The position numbers and the translations under genes are program-made. Shown here piece after piece: positions 1 through 12,048 of a stretch of DNA of 64,000 bases. The stretch is from Tubiluchus corallicola (lineage: Eukaryota > Priapulida > Priapulimorpha > Priapulimorphida > Tubiluchidae). Every line of letters begins with the position of its first letter. The stretch's first letter is position 1. The DNA is taken from NCBI GenBank assembly GCA_030141605.1, contig JAQGDQ010000921.1:16299-80298 (forward strand), in the 5' to 3' direction. The notes below the pieces were generated by a model, which ran no database searches, was not told the DNA's origin, and saw nothing but the letters and a program-made list of their open reading frames with translations.

Positions 1-387
1 AATCTGGAAAGTGTTTACCTCAGAGTTAGCGTCAAATACGGAAAACTAACATGTATTAGTATTTCATTTCATTTAATTAATATGTTCCACATTTACGGAT
101 TACACATACAACATGTTTTTATTTATGGTAAACTTAAAAATAAAAAAATATTTTCTGAATTAGGCACCCCACAAAGTTGGCGCACAAGACAACTGCCTAG
201 TTTGCCTAGAGGGAGAGCCACCTTGTCGCTACGCAATAGGAAAATGACACGTACATATCATTTGAGCCAATTAACAAAAGTCATTGGAAATGCCTCATTG
301 TAAGAAGTAGCATTTAATGAATGTTAGCATATGTAATATGAGTTGCAACACGTGATGGTAGACATAATTTTTAAGGGGCTTATTGTA

Positions 388-651
388 AGAAGTAACTTGT
401 AGCTTGTAACTTTGCATGGAAAGTTTTTTGGGACATAGTTTAACATTTCCTTTCCTTCGCGTAATTTACGTTGCTCATATATGATTCATGCAATGGCCCG
501 TCGGAACAGTATCGCGGGAAATTTAAAATGAAAACAAAAAAAATCTTTCAACGCGAATTTGAATTACGTATAAAACTGCTATAATGTAATATAATTTTTA
601 AGGTAATTTTTCCGAAATCTACGTCAGGTACCCCTTTTCTTGTCCTTTAAG
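388..651 (+). mobile_element. Family A MITE, right-end fragment (copy A1)
   Basis: This is the right half of an interspersed repeat seen five times in the window (also near 8941, 12049, 35639 and, inverted, 42385). Shared landmarks are a TTTGCATGGAAAGTTTTTT block, a GGAACAGTATCGCGGGA block, and a terminus reading TTTTCTTGTCCTTTAA. The left half is missing. Full copies begin with the complement of that terminus (TTAAAG-ACAAGAAAA), so I infer a non-autonomous DNA transposon. It has no coding capacity. Superfamily not assigned. Confidence 0.65.
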
Positions 652-799
652 TAAAATCCACGTAAAATAACTGAAGCTAGTGAGCTGATGCGGCACATAG
701 CCACGTGTCACGTGACTGTTGTAGTTAAGACGCATTACTGGGTTTCGTTTAACCTTTGACCTACAGTAGCTGCATGCGCACAACGAAACTCTGAAAAGG

Positions 800-1160
800 C
801 TTATTCGTCATGGTATATCAAATGTGACATAGGTGATCCAAATGTGACAAAAGATTTGAAAACAAATAAAATATTTTTTTAAGTTTTCATAAGTTTTTAA
901 GTTTTCGTAAATGGTAGGTGTGCAAACATTCCGACAAAGATATTCGGGAACAAAAACTTTGCCAACAAGACATTTGAAAACATACCATTCTGACAAAAGG
1001 TACTTTTGATACAGAGCTATTTCGACACATAGGTAATCTCGACTTTATTGACACATAGGTGTCATTTGAACAAAAGGCAAATTGGACGAATAGGAAATTT
1101 TGAAGAAAATGCGATCTATGAACATAAAGTCATTTGGACACAAATGAATTTACATTGACT
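800..1160. repeat. Degenerate short tandem-like repeat (GACACATAGGT / GACAAAAGG motifs)
   Basis: Related phrases such as GACACATAGGT, GTGACATAGGTGA, GACAAAAGGTAC and GACGAATAGG recur every 20-40 bases, separated by ATTTG or TTTGA. This looks like an old, strongly diverged simple array. The reverse-strand open frame across it (808-996) has no recognisable domain and I treat it as incidental. Confidence 0.35.
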
Positions 1161-2040
1161 GGTACTTCATCACATATGCACAGTAAATTGATGCGTAACA
1201 CTAGTTTTCTCTTGTTGTCCATATGTAAGAAACCCAAGTCCCATGTTTAGGATATTTTGTCTTATGATGGTTTAAATAAAATTTATGCAGTTGCACATGT
1301 GTGGTAGTAGCAGATGTTGAAAGTATAGTTACTTAATTTCGTTGTCATATTGTCTGTTATAAACACATGAGTTCTTGTCTAACAATGTTATTTTTAAGTT
1401 ATATAATTTTATATATGAGAACATTAGCTCCAATGTAGCCATTGTGTTGGTACCGTAGCTGTTTGTTGAAAGTATTGCAGTATTTATTTTATTCTTGAAC
1501 CCTAATAAAGCCATATCTTCTGTGCTTATAATGTGGAATATACCACTGAAATCACTGTGGAAAACCATGAATTCCATAAACCGGTGCGCTACAAGAAAAC
1601 CTATTGATTGGATTTTATGATGTTTGTGTCAAGGAGAAGAAAAGTCCAGGAAAGACTAAAGAATCTTGCAGTTTCTGAAAATTGAAACTGACTGTCCATT
1701 TTATTCACAGCAGAAGAAATTTTTGTTCATATTATTCGAAATTACTTATAAGCGCGAATGTCTGAATTTGATAATTTCTCACAGGCACTTTACATAAGGT
1801 AAACCTTGCCTTAGTTATAAAATCTGCCAAATTTATAAAAGGTGCTGCTATATGTTATATACAAGGCTAATTATATGCTTTAATAAAAACCATGCTTTTA
1901 AATGTTTTCTAAATGTAATCAGATTTTCATGCTGCCTGATATGCCTTGATAAAGTACTCCAGCGGCTTTCTTTTGTCAGCAATTTTAGATGTATTCATTG
2001 TTCAGCACAAAACTACATTTAGAACTAATAAAATTTTTCA
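1161..2040. other. Unannotated AT-rich stretch
   Basis: I see no repeat shared with the rest of the window and no credible coding sequence. The reverse-strand open frame at 1329-1577 has no recognisable domain. Confidence 0.4.
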
Positions 2041-2049
2041 TGCCTTGTC

Positions 2050-3640
2050 GTGCGTTAAGATCTAGCAATGATCGTCCACGTCTTCAGACTCACAACAGAA
2101 AATAGACCACTGAAGTTGATGAAGGCTTTCCTTTAACACATCAATTATGTGGAATACTTTTGTCAGTTGGAGGACCTAAATGATGTGCGTAGTGGTTTCG
2201 AAATGGCATTCCAAGTATGTGGAGGTAATCTGATGGTAGCATGTTTTTCCAGGCAAACGTCTTTTCCTCTGGTATTGCAGCATCTCTTCTAGATGGAAAA
2301 AAATCAAGGGTACTCAGCACTCCTACCAGCTTACACTTGACTGACGTCACATTCTACAGATTCAGGCATATAATGACTACTGCCAAGAAGGATATAGAAC
2401 TTCAGGAATATCTTCTGATCAACTACCACTTTGTCCAAGATCAGCGTGCCGGCGATTGGTTACTGATCTTGTGTATATGTATCGAACTGGTTCTTTGGTG
2501 TTGGACTCACAAACTGTGCATGGCACGTCTAAGACTTTCATTCAAGTATCCATGAGAGAAATTAATTGGTATCATGGCAATAGATAAAAGGTAGGGTCAT
2601 ATCATAAAGTACCTTAAGGAAGACACGGATCATATGATCAGCCAGAAGTGAGGGAGATCATTGTCAAATGCTGAGGTGCTTAGAATCATTGATGAATTTA
2701 AAAATGCCAGATATTCTGGATAAAGCAAAAAACTTAGAACACACAGAAAATTTATCTGCAGAGTAGAAAATGTTGCCGTAGGCATCTCAAAACTCTTATT
2801 AGTCAAATCCTTCAACGAAACATGGCCAGACCTTATCACGCTGGGCACTGAAGAAGTTATGAACGATGCAAAATGTTTAAAGGCGGCTCCAATCATTGGC
2901 AGATCGATGCACAAGAAAAATTGACCAATTAATAATTGGAAAAGCTCAAACCCTTATCTCATGTCATTCTAAGAATCATTTTGTACACCTTCATCAAAGT
3001 GGCCATCTGTTAGTCTGAGGAAAGGTGTTAAAGTTACAACAGTTAAAATGCATCAGTCATCATAAGCTGCTTGCACTTTGGAAGCACGACATGACATGAT
3101 GGTGACCTAGACGAGTTATTTGAAATTGAATTGGGAACTAGGAAAATATTCTCATGGTACCGTTACCTCACCACAAGAGCAGCTGATATAATAGAATTGT
3201 CTCCATGCTAATATGAAGAAGCTACGTGAATGATGCTATTTTCAGAGGTACAAGCATCCGGATTAAGAACAATGGAGACAAATGCGGTTGTTCTAAAGAT
3301 GCCTTTACTTGAGTCAGCTGTCAGAATTTTTTAAAGAAATTTCAATTCATACATATCAGGTAAACAGCTACGTCAGATCTGTGAAACACTTTCTTTCCTG
3401 TCGACTATGCAGGATGTGAAGTAACGTCAGTTATGTTTACAAAAGGCAAACAGAAAGGTGTTAAGCGTGAGATACTCTTCCTCAGGTTGCAGGAACTTTG
3501 ATTACCATTAACAATCACCAGGCAAGTTTCACAATTGAATTTGCATACAAGTGCTGTCTGGAAAACCTGACAATGTTCCGTTAATCTATGGCAAAAACGT
3601 TGACGACTGTTAATATAGCTGGGAAACTCTTCTTCACTCA
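2050..3640 (+). pseudogene. Decayed coding-like stretch, product unknown
   Basis: Base composition here is closer to coding sequence than the surroundings. Successive plus-strand frame segments of 35-60 codons stay open with protein-like composition, interrupted by stops and frameshifts. Examples lie near 2070-2290, 2780-2920, 3100-3215 and 3240-3420; a typical short run is DLDELFEIELGTRKIFSW near 3110. I do not recognise a domain and do not propose a function. It could be a dead transposon ORF or an old processed pseudogene. A translated search (blastx, frameshift-aware) against invertebrate proteins and repeat proteins would decide. Much of the signal could still be chance. Confidence 0.25.
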
Positions 3641-3649
3641 CGGTTTAAA

Positions 3650-4770
3650 ATCACTTGATTCTAACCCACCATGTTGTTTTGTTTCAGCGGCAGTGACTAG
3701 TAATGTAAGTAAGAATAATATTATATATATATATTTTTTGAACCGCCACCTGGGCTTCGTTTGGGCTTGCAGGTACAGAGGCGGAGCAGCCTAATGGCTT
3801 CCACATGACCACAATTAAATAATGCTGACTATTGTTGCCTTCTAGCTTGAAAGAGATTTAAATATTGCAGGGCCTGAACAAACTGCGACAAGATTTTAGA
3901 AAAATCGAAGAAATGCAGAACAAGGAAATAAAGTAAAGAAACTGGTACCTAATAATAATATTAATAACTGGTGGTAAGAGGAGAACTCTAAGTCTGACCA
4001 AACAACTCCAACTAGAGAAATTTTTACCCTCTCTTTATAACCTTCCCAAGCTAGCGTACGTGTCTGAGGCTGAGCCAACATGAAACCTGATTGGTTGAAA
4101 GCAAAGGATGTGGCGACTTAGGCAATAAGAACTGAAATATTGTTGAATAATTCAGCAGACTGAAGTTTGAACTACTGGTACTTTTAGGGGTGACATGTAA
4201 CACTAGTTTGGTAACCATGCCATACTTTGGAGTAAAGGTAGAGGTTCTACTGAGTGGGCCTCCCAAGTACCTTCGCTACAATATATATAGTAGGTATATT
4301 CTAGTCTGGATCTCACCTAGGTATTGAAAGTCATTTATAATTTTTATTTAGTCATTTTTTGTTGGTGTTGCACATCTCATTCTTGCCTTTTTAAATTAAT
4401 TTTGCATTGCCTTTGCTGCCCTTATTTCACAACATATTTTCTGATGTGTTCTGGAACAGGCAAAGTTTTCCATTATTGAAGCCATTATTTGTAGGCATCA
4501 GCTTTTTTGGACTGGACTGGACATCATCGGAGAATACCAGAAGAGCTTCTCAATATGGTCAGAAGAAGCATTACAAAGATGTCAGGTAAGCACGTTAAGC
4601 ACGTGTGAAGAGGTGTAATGTCAGCCCTAGCACCTGGGAAGAGAATGCCAAGGTTTATAAAAGTGGCATCATCTAATTTGGGAAGCCATTCTAAAGAACG
4701 TTGCTGTGCTCACATTGATGAGAAAAGGCAACAGCAAAGCAAAGAGAGTAGCTGAGTCAGGTTACGTTAT
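3650..4770. other. Unannotated stretch before the 63-bp array
   Basis: Mixed sequence with a short TA run near 3720. Short open frames at 3896-4081, 4051-4266 and 4407-4589 have no recognisable domain. The sequence grades into the minisatellite at about 4775. Confidence 0.35.
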
Positions 4771-4774
4771 CACA

Positions 4775-5960
4775 CTACAAACTACCTCAGACTCAAATAG
4801 ACTCCAGCTGCCACAAGTTACTACCTCCCACTACAACATACAAACTACCTCACACTAAAATAGACTCTAGTTGTGACAGATTACTACGTGACACTACAAT
4901 ATGTAAACTGCCTCAGACTAAAATAGACTTCAGCTGCAACAGGTTACTACCTCCCACTACAACATGTAAACTACCTCAGACTAAAATAGACTTTAGCTGC
5001 GACAGATTACTACCTGCCACTACAACATGTAAACTGCCTCAGACTAAAATAGACTTCAGCTGCGACAGATTACTACCTGCCATTACAACATGCAAACTAC
5101 CTCAGACTAAAATAGATTTCAGCTGTGACAGATTACTACCTCCCACTACAACATGTAAACTACCTCAGACTAAAATAGACTTCAGCTGCGACAGATTACT
5201 ACCTCCCACTACAACATGTAAACTACCTCAGACTAAAATAGACTTTAGCTGCGACAGATTACTACCTGCCACTACAACATGTAAACTACCTCAGACTAAA
5301 ATAGATTTCAGCTGCGACAGATTACTACCTCCCACTACAACATGTAAACTACCTCAGACTAAAATAGACTTCAGCTGCGACAGATTACTACCTCCCACTA
5401 CAACATGTAAACTACCTCAGACTAAAATAGACTTTAGCTGCGACAGATTACTACCTGCCACTACAACATGTAAACTACCTCAGACTAAAATAGATTTCAG
5501 CTGCGACAGATTACTACCTCCCACTACAACATGTAAACTACCTCAGACTAAAATAGACTTCAGCTGCGACAGATTACTACCTCCCACTACAACATGTAAA
5601 CCACCTCAGACTAAAATAGATTTTAGCTGCGACTGATTACTACCTGCCACTACAACACGTAAACTACCTCAGACTAAAATAGACTTCAGCTGCTACAGAT
5701 TACTACCTCCCACTACAACATGTAAACTACCTCAGACTAAAATAGACTTCAGCTGCGACAGATTACCTCCTGCCACTACAACATGTAAACTACCTCGGCT
5801 ACAATAGACTCCAGCTGCAGCAGAACTACCACCCACTACAACATGTAAACTAAGACTTCCTCAGGTTGCATCCACTGACTACAAGTTGTAAACTGCGTCA
5901 GACTACAATAGACTGCAGATACATTAATTACTACCTGGTCATGCACTACCTCAGACTACA
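4775..5960 (+). repeat. 63-bp minisatellite, about 18 units, with let-7-seed-like words
   Basis: The unit is 63 bp: the word CTACCTCA recurs at 5160, 5223, 5286, 5349, 5412, 5475 and 5538, exactly 63 bp apart. The outer units at both ends are more diverged. Between about 5115 and 5680 three unit types alternate (GATTTCAG, GACTTCAG, GACTTTAG; the third is followed by CCTGCC instead of CCTCCC), giving a 189-bp higher-order repeat. CTACCTCA occurs 14 times by my count. A second word, TACTACCTCC, sits mid-unit in roughly half the units. No open frame runs through the array. Confidence 0.95.
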
Positions 5961-8130
5961 ACTTGTAACATATGTATGTTGGATTGAATGTTACACATTG
6001 GACTGTATAGTCATCAAAGAACATGTTAGATGAAATAACCATATATGCACCAATCACTAATTCTGCATTGACACCATCATTGCAACAAAAGATTACCAGA
6101 CTGATACATGAAGTTTTCTTGGGAATCTCCATGTTTAATTCGTGTTATCTGGGAAGCACAGAAATCTGGAGTCATGAAACTTGCAGAGAAGACAAGTGGG
6201 ATCAGACAATAATTTAGTGAACATTGATCGCTTTTAAAAAGAACTGTCACGATTATTACATATCAGTCTTCTCAAGTGGCTACCTGACCGCTGGGCTATC
6301 AACTGCTAGTGCCACTAACCTACCAATAATCAAAGGCTTGCACTTTCTGTGTAGTGTCTTCTACTAGCAGTTAAATCAGCAGTATATTTTTGCAATAAGA
6401 AAATTCATGAATAAGAAGCTGGAGAAAAATAATTACAAGTGGCTGTGGCACATTTGGAAATGTCCAAAGAAAGGTCACGAGAGGCGGCAATGTGACGTGT
6501 AAACAGTAGGGAGTTTAGGATCTAGTGAAGCTTTAGGGTTAGGACTTTTGGACCCAAATGGAATTCTTGATTGCGCTACATATAGAAATTATTTACTGCA
6601 CAAATCACATTTTTCAACACGAATTTTCATCATACTACAGATAGACATTATTTACATGACGCTGTTCTTTGCTCAAATCCGGATGAGGTGCTTCTTTCAC
6701 TGATCAGATTATATAACTGGAATTCCTGTTCATACTACAGAGCCCAAGCCTTTAAATAATTGGAATAATTCTGCAACATTTATTCTAAACTATATCATAT
6801 AAATAAATAAATAATCTTCATTATATAAGTGTACTTATGTGCAGACATATATTTTTGAATACATATTGCTGAGGACATAATGCTGAAATATTAATATTTA
6901 AAGTAAAAATACACTAGATTTTACTGCTACAAGCACGGTTTATTCAATGATTTGATACAATTTTGTAGTCCTCACTACTTAAAAGACAAAATACAAGTTA
7001 GTTGATATTGGATTTTAGGGATAAAAGTAGATCGAATCACAAGTACAACATCAAATATGTCTCAGAAAGTCCTAGAAACTGTTTGCTGTTCAACTCGATG
7101 GGCAAAACCAACAAAAAATTGTTATCAAAATTTTCGATGATGACCATTTTGAATTTTAGATTTTGTAACAGTTTGCATGCATTTTTGCGAGTAACAATGG
7201 GCCAAATTTGTTTTCGTCTTCAGAGAAAACAAATTCACTGAGAATAGAACCTTTGCTCCCAATAGTCATGAAACTACTGAAAATTTCTCAACCAGCATTG
7301 ACTGCTCATACAGCATGATGTGAGACATGATGAACTGGTGTCAACCAGTCAACTGATGTTGGTCAACTAAACAACTTGGCTTCTATAGAAGACAAGGTTA
7401 TCCTAATAAATGTTTAAACGAGCATTACTAAGTTTACTAAGTTGTGCCTATTATCTTTCTAGTTTAGTACTGAGGGATAGCATCATAGATTTAATGTAAT
7501 GGGCCCCTTTGTCTAGTAAAACTCTTTTTGTGGGTACTTTCAAACAAGTGGAAAGAACGTTTTGGTAAAGACTATTCACATATAGATAAATCAGTTACAC
7601 TTTTGGGTGACAGACGTTTTTGTAAAGTGCAGTGGTCTCATAACTCAGCCTGCTAAATAATGTTGCAGTCTTAATATTCAAAATATCAGTGGATCCCAGA
7701 GAATTAGTATGTAGCAAATCGCAAACAGTTAGTTCCATGTTGGGCTTACTGAGAGATGTCTTTATTTTATAAAAGGAAAAATAGGCAAAAATTTGCTGTA
7801 AACTAAGCTTACCGAGGTTTAAGCAAAACTTATAACTCAAGTTGCGACATGAAAACTAACATAAAAAATTGCATTTTTTCACCACCATCACAGGTAAGTT
7901 TGCAAAAAAAGGCGCTAAATGTCTTCAAACCAGCCAATGACCCAAACTACAAGCAATCTCTATCTCTAGCAAGCTTTCTCTATCAACTCCGTGGCGCCCT
8001 CCTGTGGGAAAAGTAAAAAACAAATTTTGGCTAAACCGTCAACCAAATCCACAGATCGCAAGCCTCGCTTAGCCCCGCCCATCTTGATGAAGTAACACAC
8101 ATTCTCACAAACTCGCTCATAGCAAGTGCT
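5961..8130. other. Unannotated AT-rich stretch
   Basis: No recognisable gene or shared repeat. Short open frames at 6023-6217, 7002-7241 and 7595-7840 have no known domain. About 7920-8110 is slightly more GC-rich (it contains GTGGCGCCCTCCTGTGGG), which may mark an unrecognised repeat. Confidence 0.35.
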
Positions 8131-8139
8131 TACAGCATG

Positions 8140-8465
8140 TAAAAATATGGTACTAATAAGTTTGGTACAGGCAAATTTGGTCCTAGTAATTCTGATACGA
8201 GGAAACTTTGTTAGTGGGAAAATTTGCCACTAGGAATTTTTGGTAGAGGGAAAAGACATACTGGTAAAATTTAATGCAGTATTGGCGAAGTTTTTCAAGC
8301 ATTTCTGGTACAAATAAATCAGTACAAGGTAAAAATGATACGGAACAAGTTTGGTACTGGAAAAGTTTAATTGGTACTAGGAAAATTTGGTACAGAGAAG
8401 ATATAGTACAAGGAAAGTTTGATACTATGAAAATATCTTTTACAAAACCTACAAACTTATCATAC
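8140..8465. repeat. Degenerate GGTACTAGGAAAATTT array
   Basis: Variants of TTTGGTACTAGGAAAA recur every 15-25 bases (for example near 8362-8400), with drift in both length and sequence. A second locus with the same vocabulary lies at 33316-33530. Open frames on both strands here (8183-8467 minus, 8274-8471 plus) follow from the repeat and are not credible genes. Confidence 0.6.
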
Positions 8466-8940
8466 ATTTAAAATCATACTAGACATATGAATTATCAGTC
8501 TAAAAGGGTTATATAAGCAATTAGGGTTTAAACAACATAAGGTAGTTACGCCAGATAAACTGTGAAAAATAATTAAAAGTTCTGCCAAATACGTAGAGGT
8601 CAAGCTTAACAAACATTAATGCAACACATGTAGTAGCCTTTGGCAATGTCTTGTATAAAGTCTTTAATGAAAAAATTGGAAACTAATTACGTAATTACGT
8701 TTTAACTAATTTTAATTACGAAACTGAGAGAGATTTTTTGAGCAGCAGATTTGTTTAATTTTTTGGCTTGGAGAAACTTATAAATCTGACTGTTTCTACA
8801 CTTTTCAGGCACTAGATGTATGCATTACTACTATTCAGGCATAATGTGTCATTACTATAATGTCTCAGTGTACTAAAGCTAGACATTTTAGTTGCAGAAA
8901 TCTTGTATGGCTGGAGAAAAAACAAATATACACACTTGAC

Positions 8941-9565
8941 CTTGAAGCACAAGAAAACCTTAAAAAATTCTAATGAAATTCATACATAAACTTACATACT
9001 GCCCTTTTACATGCAGGACTTAAATCAGCAGTCACGCTGTATAAAACATGTAAATTTAAACTTCCGCTATGACCGTTAGAAGCAGACATTTTGACGACAC
9101 GTCTTTTGAAACACTTTTAGAGCATTCGTAGTGCACCCGTCACTAAGCGAGTAAAATTTTAAATTACTGCATCTTCTGAATAAGATTAAAAAACGTTTTT
9201 GGTGAGTGGGTGGTGCACCCTGAGTTAGCGACATTTTACCAATTGGTGAAAACATTTTACATAATTAAAAATTTCATTTTCTAGTTACATAAGTCTTTCC
9301 AACAGGTAAGCAAAATGCTAAGTAATATAGATTTGCGTGGAAAGTTTTTTGAGACATAATTTAGTATTGCCTTTGCTTCCCCTAATTTACGTTGTGCGTA
9401 GTGACGTCACGTAATGGCGACTTCGGAACAGTATTGCCGGAGATTTAAAATAAAAGCAAACAAAATTTTTTTCAATGCAAGTACGATGTGCGCATAAATT
9501 GCTATAAAGTAATGTAATTTTTAAGGCGATTTTTCTGAAACCTACTTCTTTTCTTGTCCTTTAAC
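8941..9565 (+). mobile_element. Family A MITE, nearly full length (copy A2)
   Basis: The copy begins CTTGAAGCACAAGAAAACC and ends TTTTCTTGTCCTTTAA. These ends are imperfect inverted repeats of about 16 bp, as expected of a terminal-inverted-repeat (TIR) DNA transposon. Internal landmarks shared with copies A3-A5 are the CTGTATAAAACATGTAAA block, the GTGAGTGG-TGGTGCACCCTG block, ACATTTTACCAATTGGTGAAA, and GACGTCACGTAATGGCGAC. It has no open frame and is presumably non-autonomous. I could not define a target-site duplication. Confidence 0.75.
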
Positions 9566-10626
9566 TCTCGCAGTATATTTCGATGCATTTTCTGCTTGTG
9601 TTTGTGAGCCGCTTTTCTTGCGCAACTCAGGTGAAGGAGGAGACAAGAGAAAAAGAGAGCTAATTTGACGTCGCCAGGCGGACCCCTGCTGGTTGATTGA
9701 CGTTTTGCGATCTGTGTATTATGGGTAATTTGCCTATAACAACGTATGCTTTCTGATATGTTTTATGTTTTAGAAAAATTGCCATTGCTGAGAATTGAAG
9801 AGAAATACTTTGATTTTATCACTTTGCTTGTCACTGATAAACGGGAGTTCGATATTACGACGTTTTTTGTCACTATATTTGTCACTATTTTGTCACTATT
9901 ATAACCTATATGCCAAAAAATACACTGGCATTTAGGTTATAATAACATAAGAAAAAGTGTACTAAAAAGCTAAAATTTCATGGTATGGCATTAAGCTACA
10001 TTAGTGTTAGCTGTTAACGTTGCAAGTTTATAGCTCTGGTAGTTTTTACGTTATGGACAGTTAAACACGCTTCTCCATTTTAAAATTTTAAATACCAGAA
10101 CAATGTCAGCTAATCATCAATAGAAAAACAGCAACTTTGACGTACAAAGCACTCAGTAATGGAACAAAACGATAAAGAAATCAGGCAGTTTATGTCATCG
10201 TGTCATCACCACAGAAAATAAAGCAATGATAAATATTTAGTGTCAGGAGAAATGGGAACTTTGTCCCCTGGACAATAGTAACTGGTATTCTATGATGGAC
10301 AGTGGACAAAGCTCTGATTTGAGCTTAACATTAAAAAATGCTTCAGCGAGTACCCTAGGCTCCCCATTACCGGCGTGTAGCTTCACTTTGCCCACATGTA
10401 AATGCAGAGAGAGTCACACATGCGCAGTTTCGTTCCTTATGGGACGACACTTCCGCTTTCTTCCCCAATTTTTCCTTTTTCTCAAAGTATCTGTGCGGCG
10501 CTAATTTGAAGTGTTTCAATGCCAACCAAAGTGAAACGCGCAAGTTTGTAAAGCCACTTTTTTGTATCACGCTAGTCAGTACTGAATTTTGACAGCAAGT
10601 GCCCACCAGTATGTCAGTGGACCTTT
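9566..10626. other. Unannotated stretch
   Basis: Contains a short tandem of TTTTTGTCACTAT (about 9865-9900) but no gene I recognise. The overlapping open frames on opposite strands at 10292-10504 and 10367-10606 have no known domain. Confidence 0.35.
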
Positions 10627-11040
10627 AAAGAGACAACAATATTTTGCCTATCAGAAACTTTGCTTTTATTTTCTTCTACTTTTCTTTCTTTTCTGCTTTC
10701 CCTTCCCCTTTTTTCTCAACGTTCATCATCACTCTCACAAGTTTACTAATACATCGGTGAAAGATGGTAGCAACAATGACGCTGGTAGTAGCAGATACAG
10801 GTGGCAGTGGCATGACGGTGGCAGTGGCATTGGTGGCGGTGGTGGTGGTGGTGGGGGTTGTCACAACAGTTATGATGGCAGCAATGGCAACAGTTACAAT
10901 AGAGGTGGTGGTGATGTAGTAACAACCATACTATAATAACATTGCAGTGCCTATAGCAGTAGCAACTTTTTATTTTACTAAAATATCCTTGCGCGCCAAC
11001 TGGAATACAAATTGCACGGCAGTGAAGTTGTTAAATAATT
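10627..11040 (+). repeat. Glycine-codon-rich repeat, copy G1
   Basis: About 410 bp aligns with the reverse complement of 58655-59085. Shared landmarks are CAATATTTTGC-TATCAGAAAC at the start, a TTTTCTTCTACTTTTCTTTC tract, a GGTGGCAGTGG/GGTGGTGGTGG tract, a CAACCATACTATAATAACAT block, and CCAACTGGAATACAAATTGC near the end. The GGN tract yields an open frame with a polyglycine stretch, but its codons differ between copies by non-triplet changes, so I do not call it a gene. The downstream sequences of the two copies differ. It may be the 5' part of a LINE or an independent repeat. Confidence 0.6.
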
Positions 11041-11749
11041 TTAAATTTAGCTTAGATTGTAGCCCAAACTGTGATGTTATCATAGCTGACAACATTTTTC
11101 TTTTTACCGCAAGGACACAGTTTACACTTCAAACTTTCTTAGATAAACTTCGGGGCAGATAACTGCGTGAAAGAAATTTCGAGTAACACACCACAGATTG
11201 TTAGAGATGTTAAGTTAGTAATAGTTAAACTGCTGAACTGACAGACAAAAATACCGTTTAATAATGACAAACATATTAACAGAATTCAAGATTTTCTCTT
11301 AAATACAATTTTTCGTGATGGCCGTTTTTGGTTCGCTATAATATTTATGTGCTCCTTGCAAATCAAAGAACACTAAGAGTTCAATGCTGTTTGCCTTGTT
11401 AACAATGAATTTTGCTTGGAATTCTATTGTTGCAGAAGTACAATTACAAGCCAAACAATAAAAGTACTGAATTTTGTGCAAACACCCGCCACCCCACAAC
11501 AGTCATTCAGTCGTGTTGATTCGTCTATATGTAATTAGTCTCATGTAAATGTTCATTCAAAACATTAAGAAATGAGATTTAGTAATAATGGAAGATATTA
11601 CTTTAAAATTCTAATGCCTTTCTTCAACACTAAATACTCTGCTACGTTTATATTGTTTAGTCTCAACAGATGTCCCCAGAATCCCGTGTGCGGTAACTTC
11701 CCTCTCTTCTATGCTAGCCCATTTCGCTCTCAGGTGGCGAAGTCAGAGT
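11041..11749. other. Unannotated stretch
   Basis: Non-repetitive AT-rich sequence. Short open frames at 11299-11499 and 11572-11775 carry no domain I know. Confidence 0.3.
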
Positions 11750-11990
11750 ACAACACACTGACTGTCTTACAGTAGCAATGTTTTCGTTTTCGCAAACACG
11801 CGCAACAAGCTCGTCGAATTTTTTGCTGTTGAAAATTATGATCGTTTGTGATGTCATGAATTGATAGGCTAGCCCACCGTTAATTAAGTTTTTAAACTAT
11901 TTTTTAATTATGATAGACACTTTTACAGTGCTAATTCTTTTAAATGAGACTTGAAAATCTGGTAGTATATGAAAAATCATCCTTTAAGTT
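11750..11990 (-). mobile_element. Family B repeat, inverted partial copy (B1)
   Basis: Read on the minus strand, it starts with TTAAAGGATGATTTTTCAT at about 11988 and continues with TTTTCAAGTCT, a CATCACAAAC-ATAATTTTCAACAG block, GTGTTTGCGAAAACGAAAA and GCTACTGTAAGA-AGTCAGTGTGTTG. The same order is found at 29574, 44285 and 45384. The distal half is absent or replaced beyond about 11750. It abuts family A copy A3 within 60 bp. Confidence 0.6.
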
Positions 11991-12048
11991 TAACAAAAGC
12001 TGGTCTGTTTTTATCTCTACTGTTTCGCTTGAATCTTAATATGAAATC

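Noticed and set aside
4775-5960. CRISPR array (also considered for the 49.6, 52.8 and 63.3 kb arrays)
   Set aside because: Units are contiguous tandem repeats without unique spacers, and the DNA is eukaryotic.
10589-10936. Secreted glycine-rich protein
   Set aside because: The polyglycine frame lies in a dispersed repeat and is not preserved as a frame in the second copy near 59 kb.
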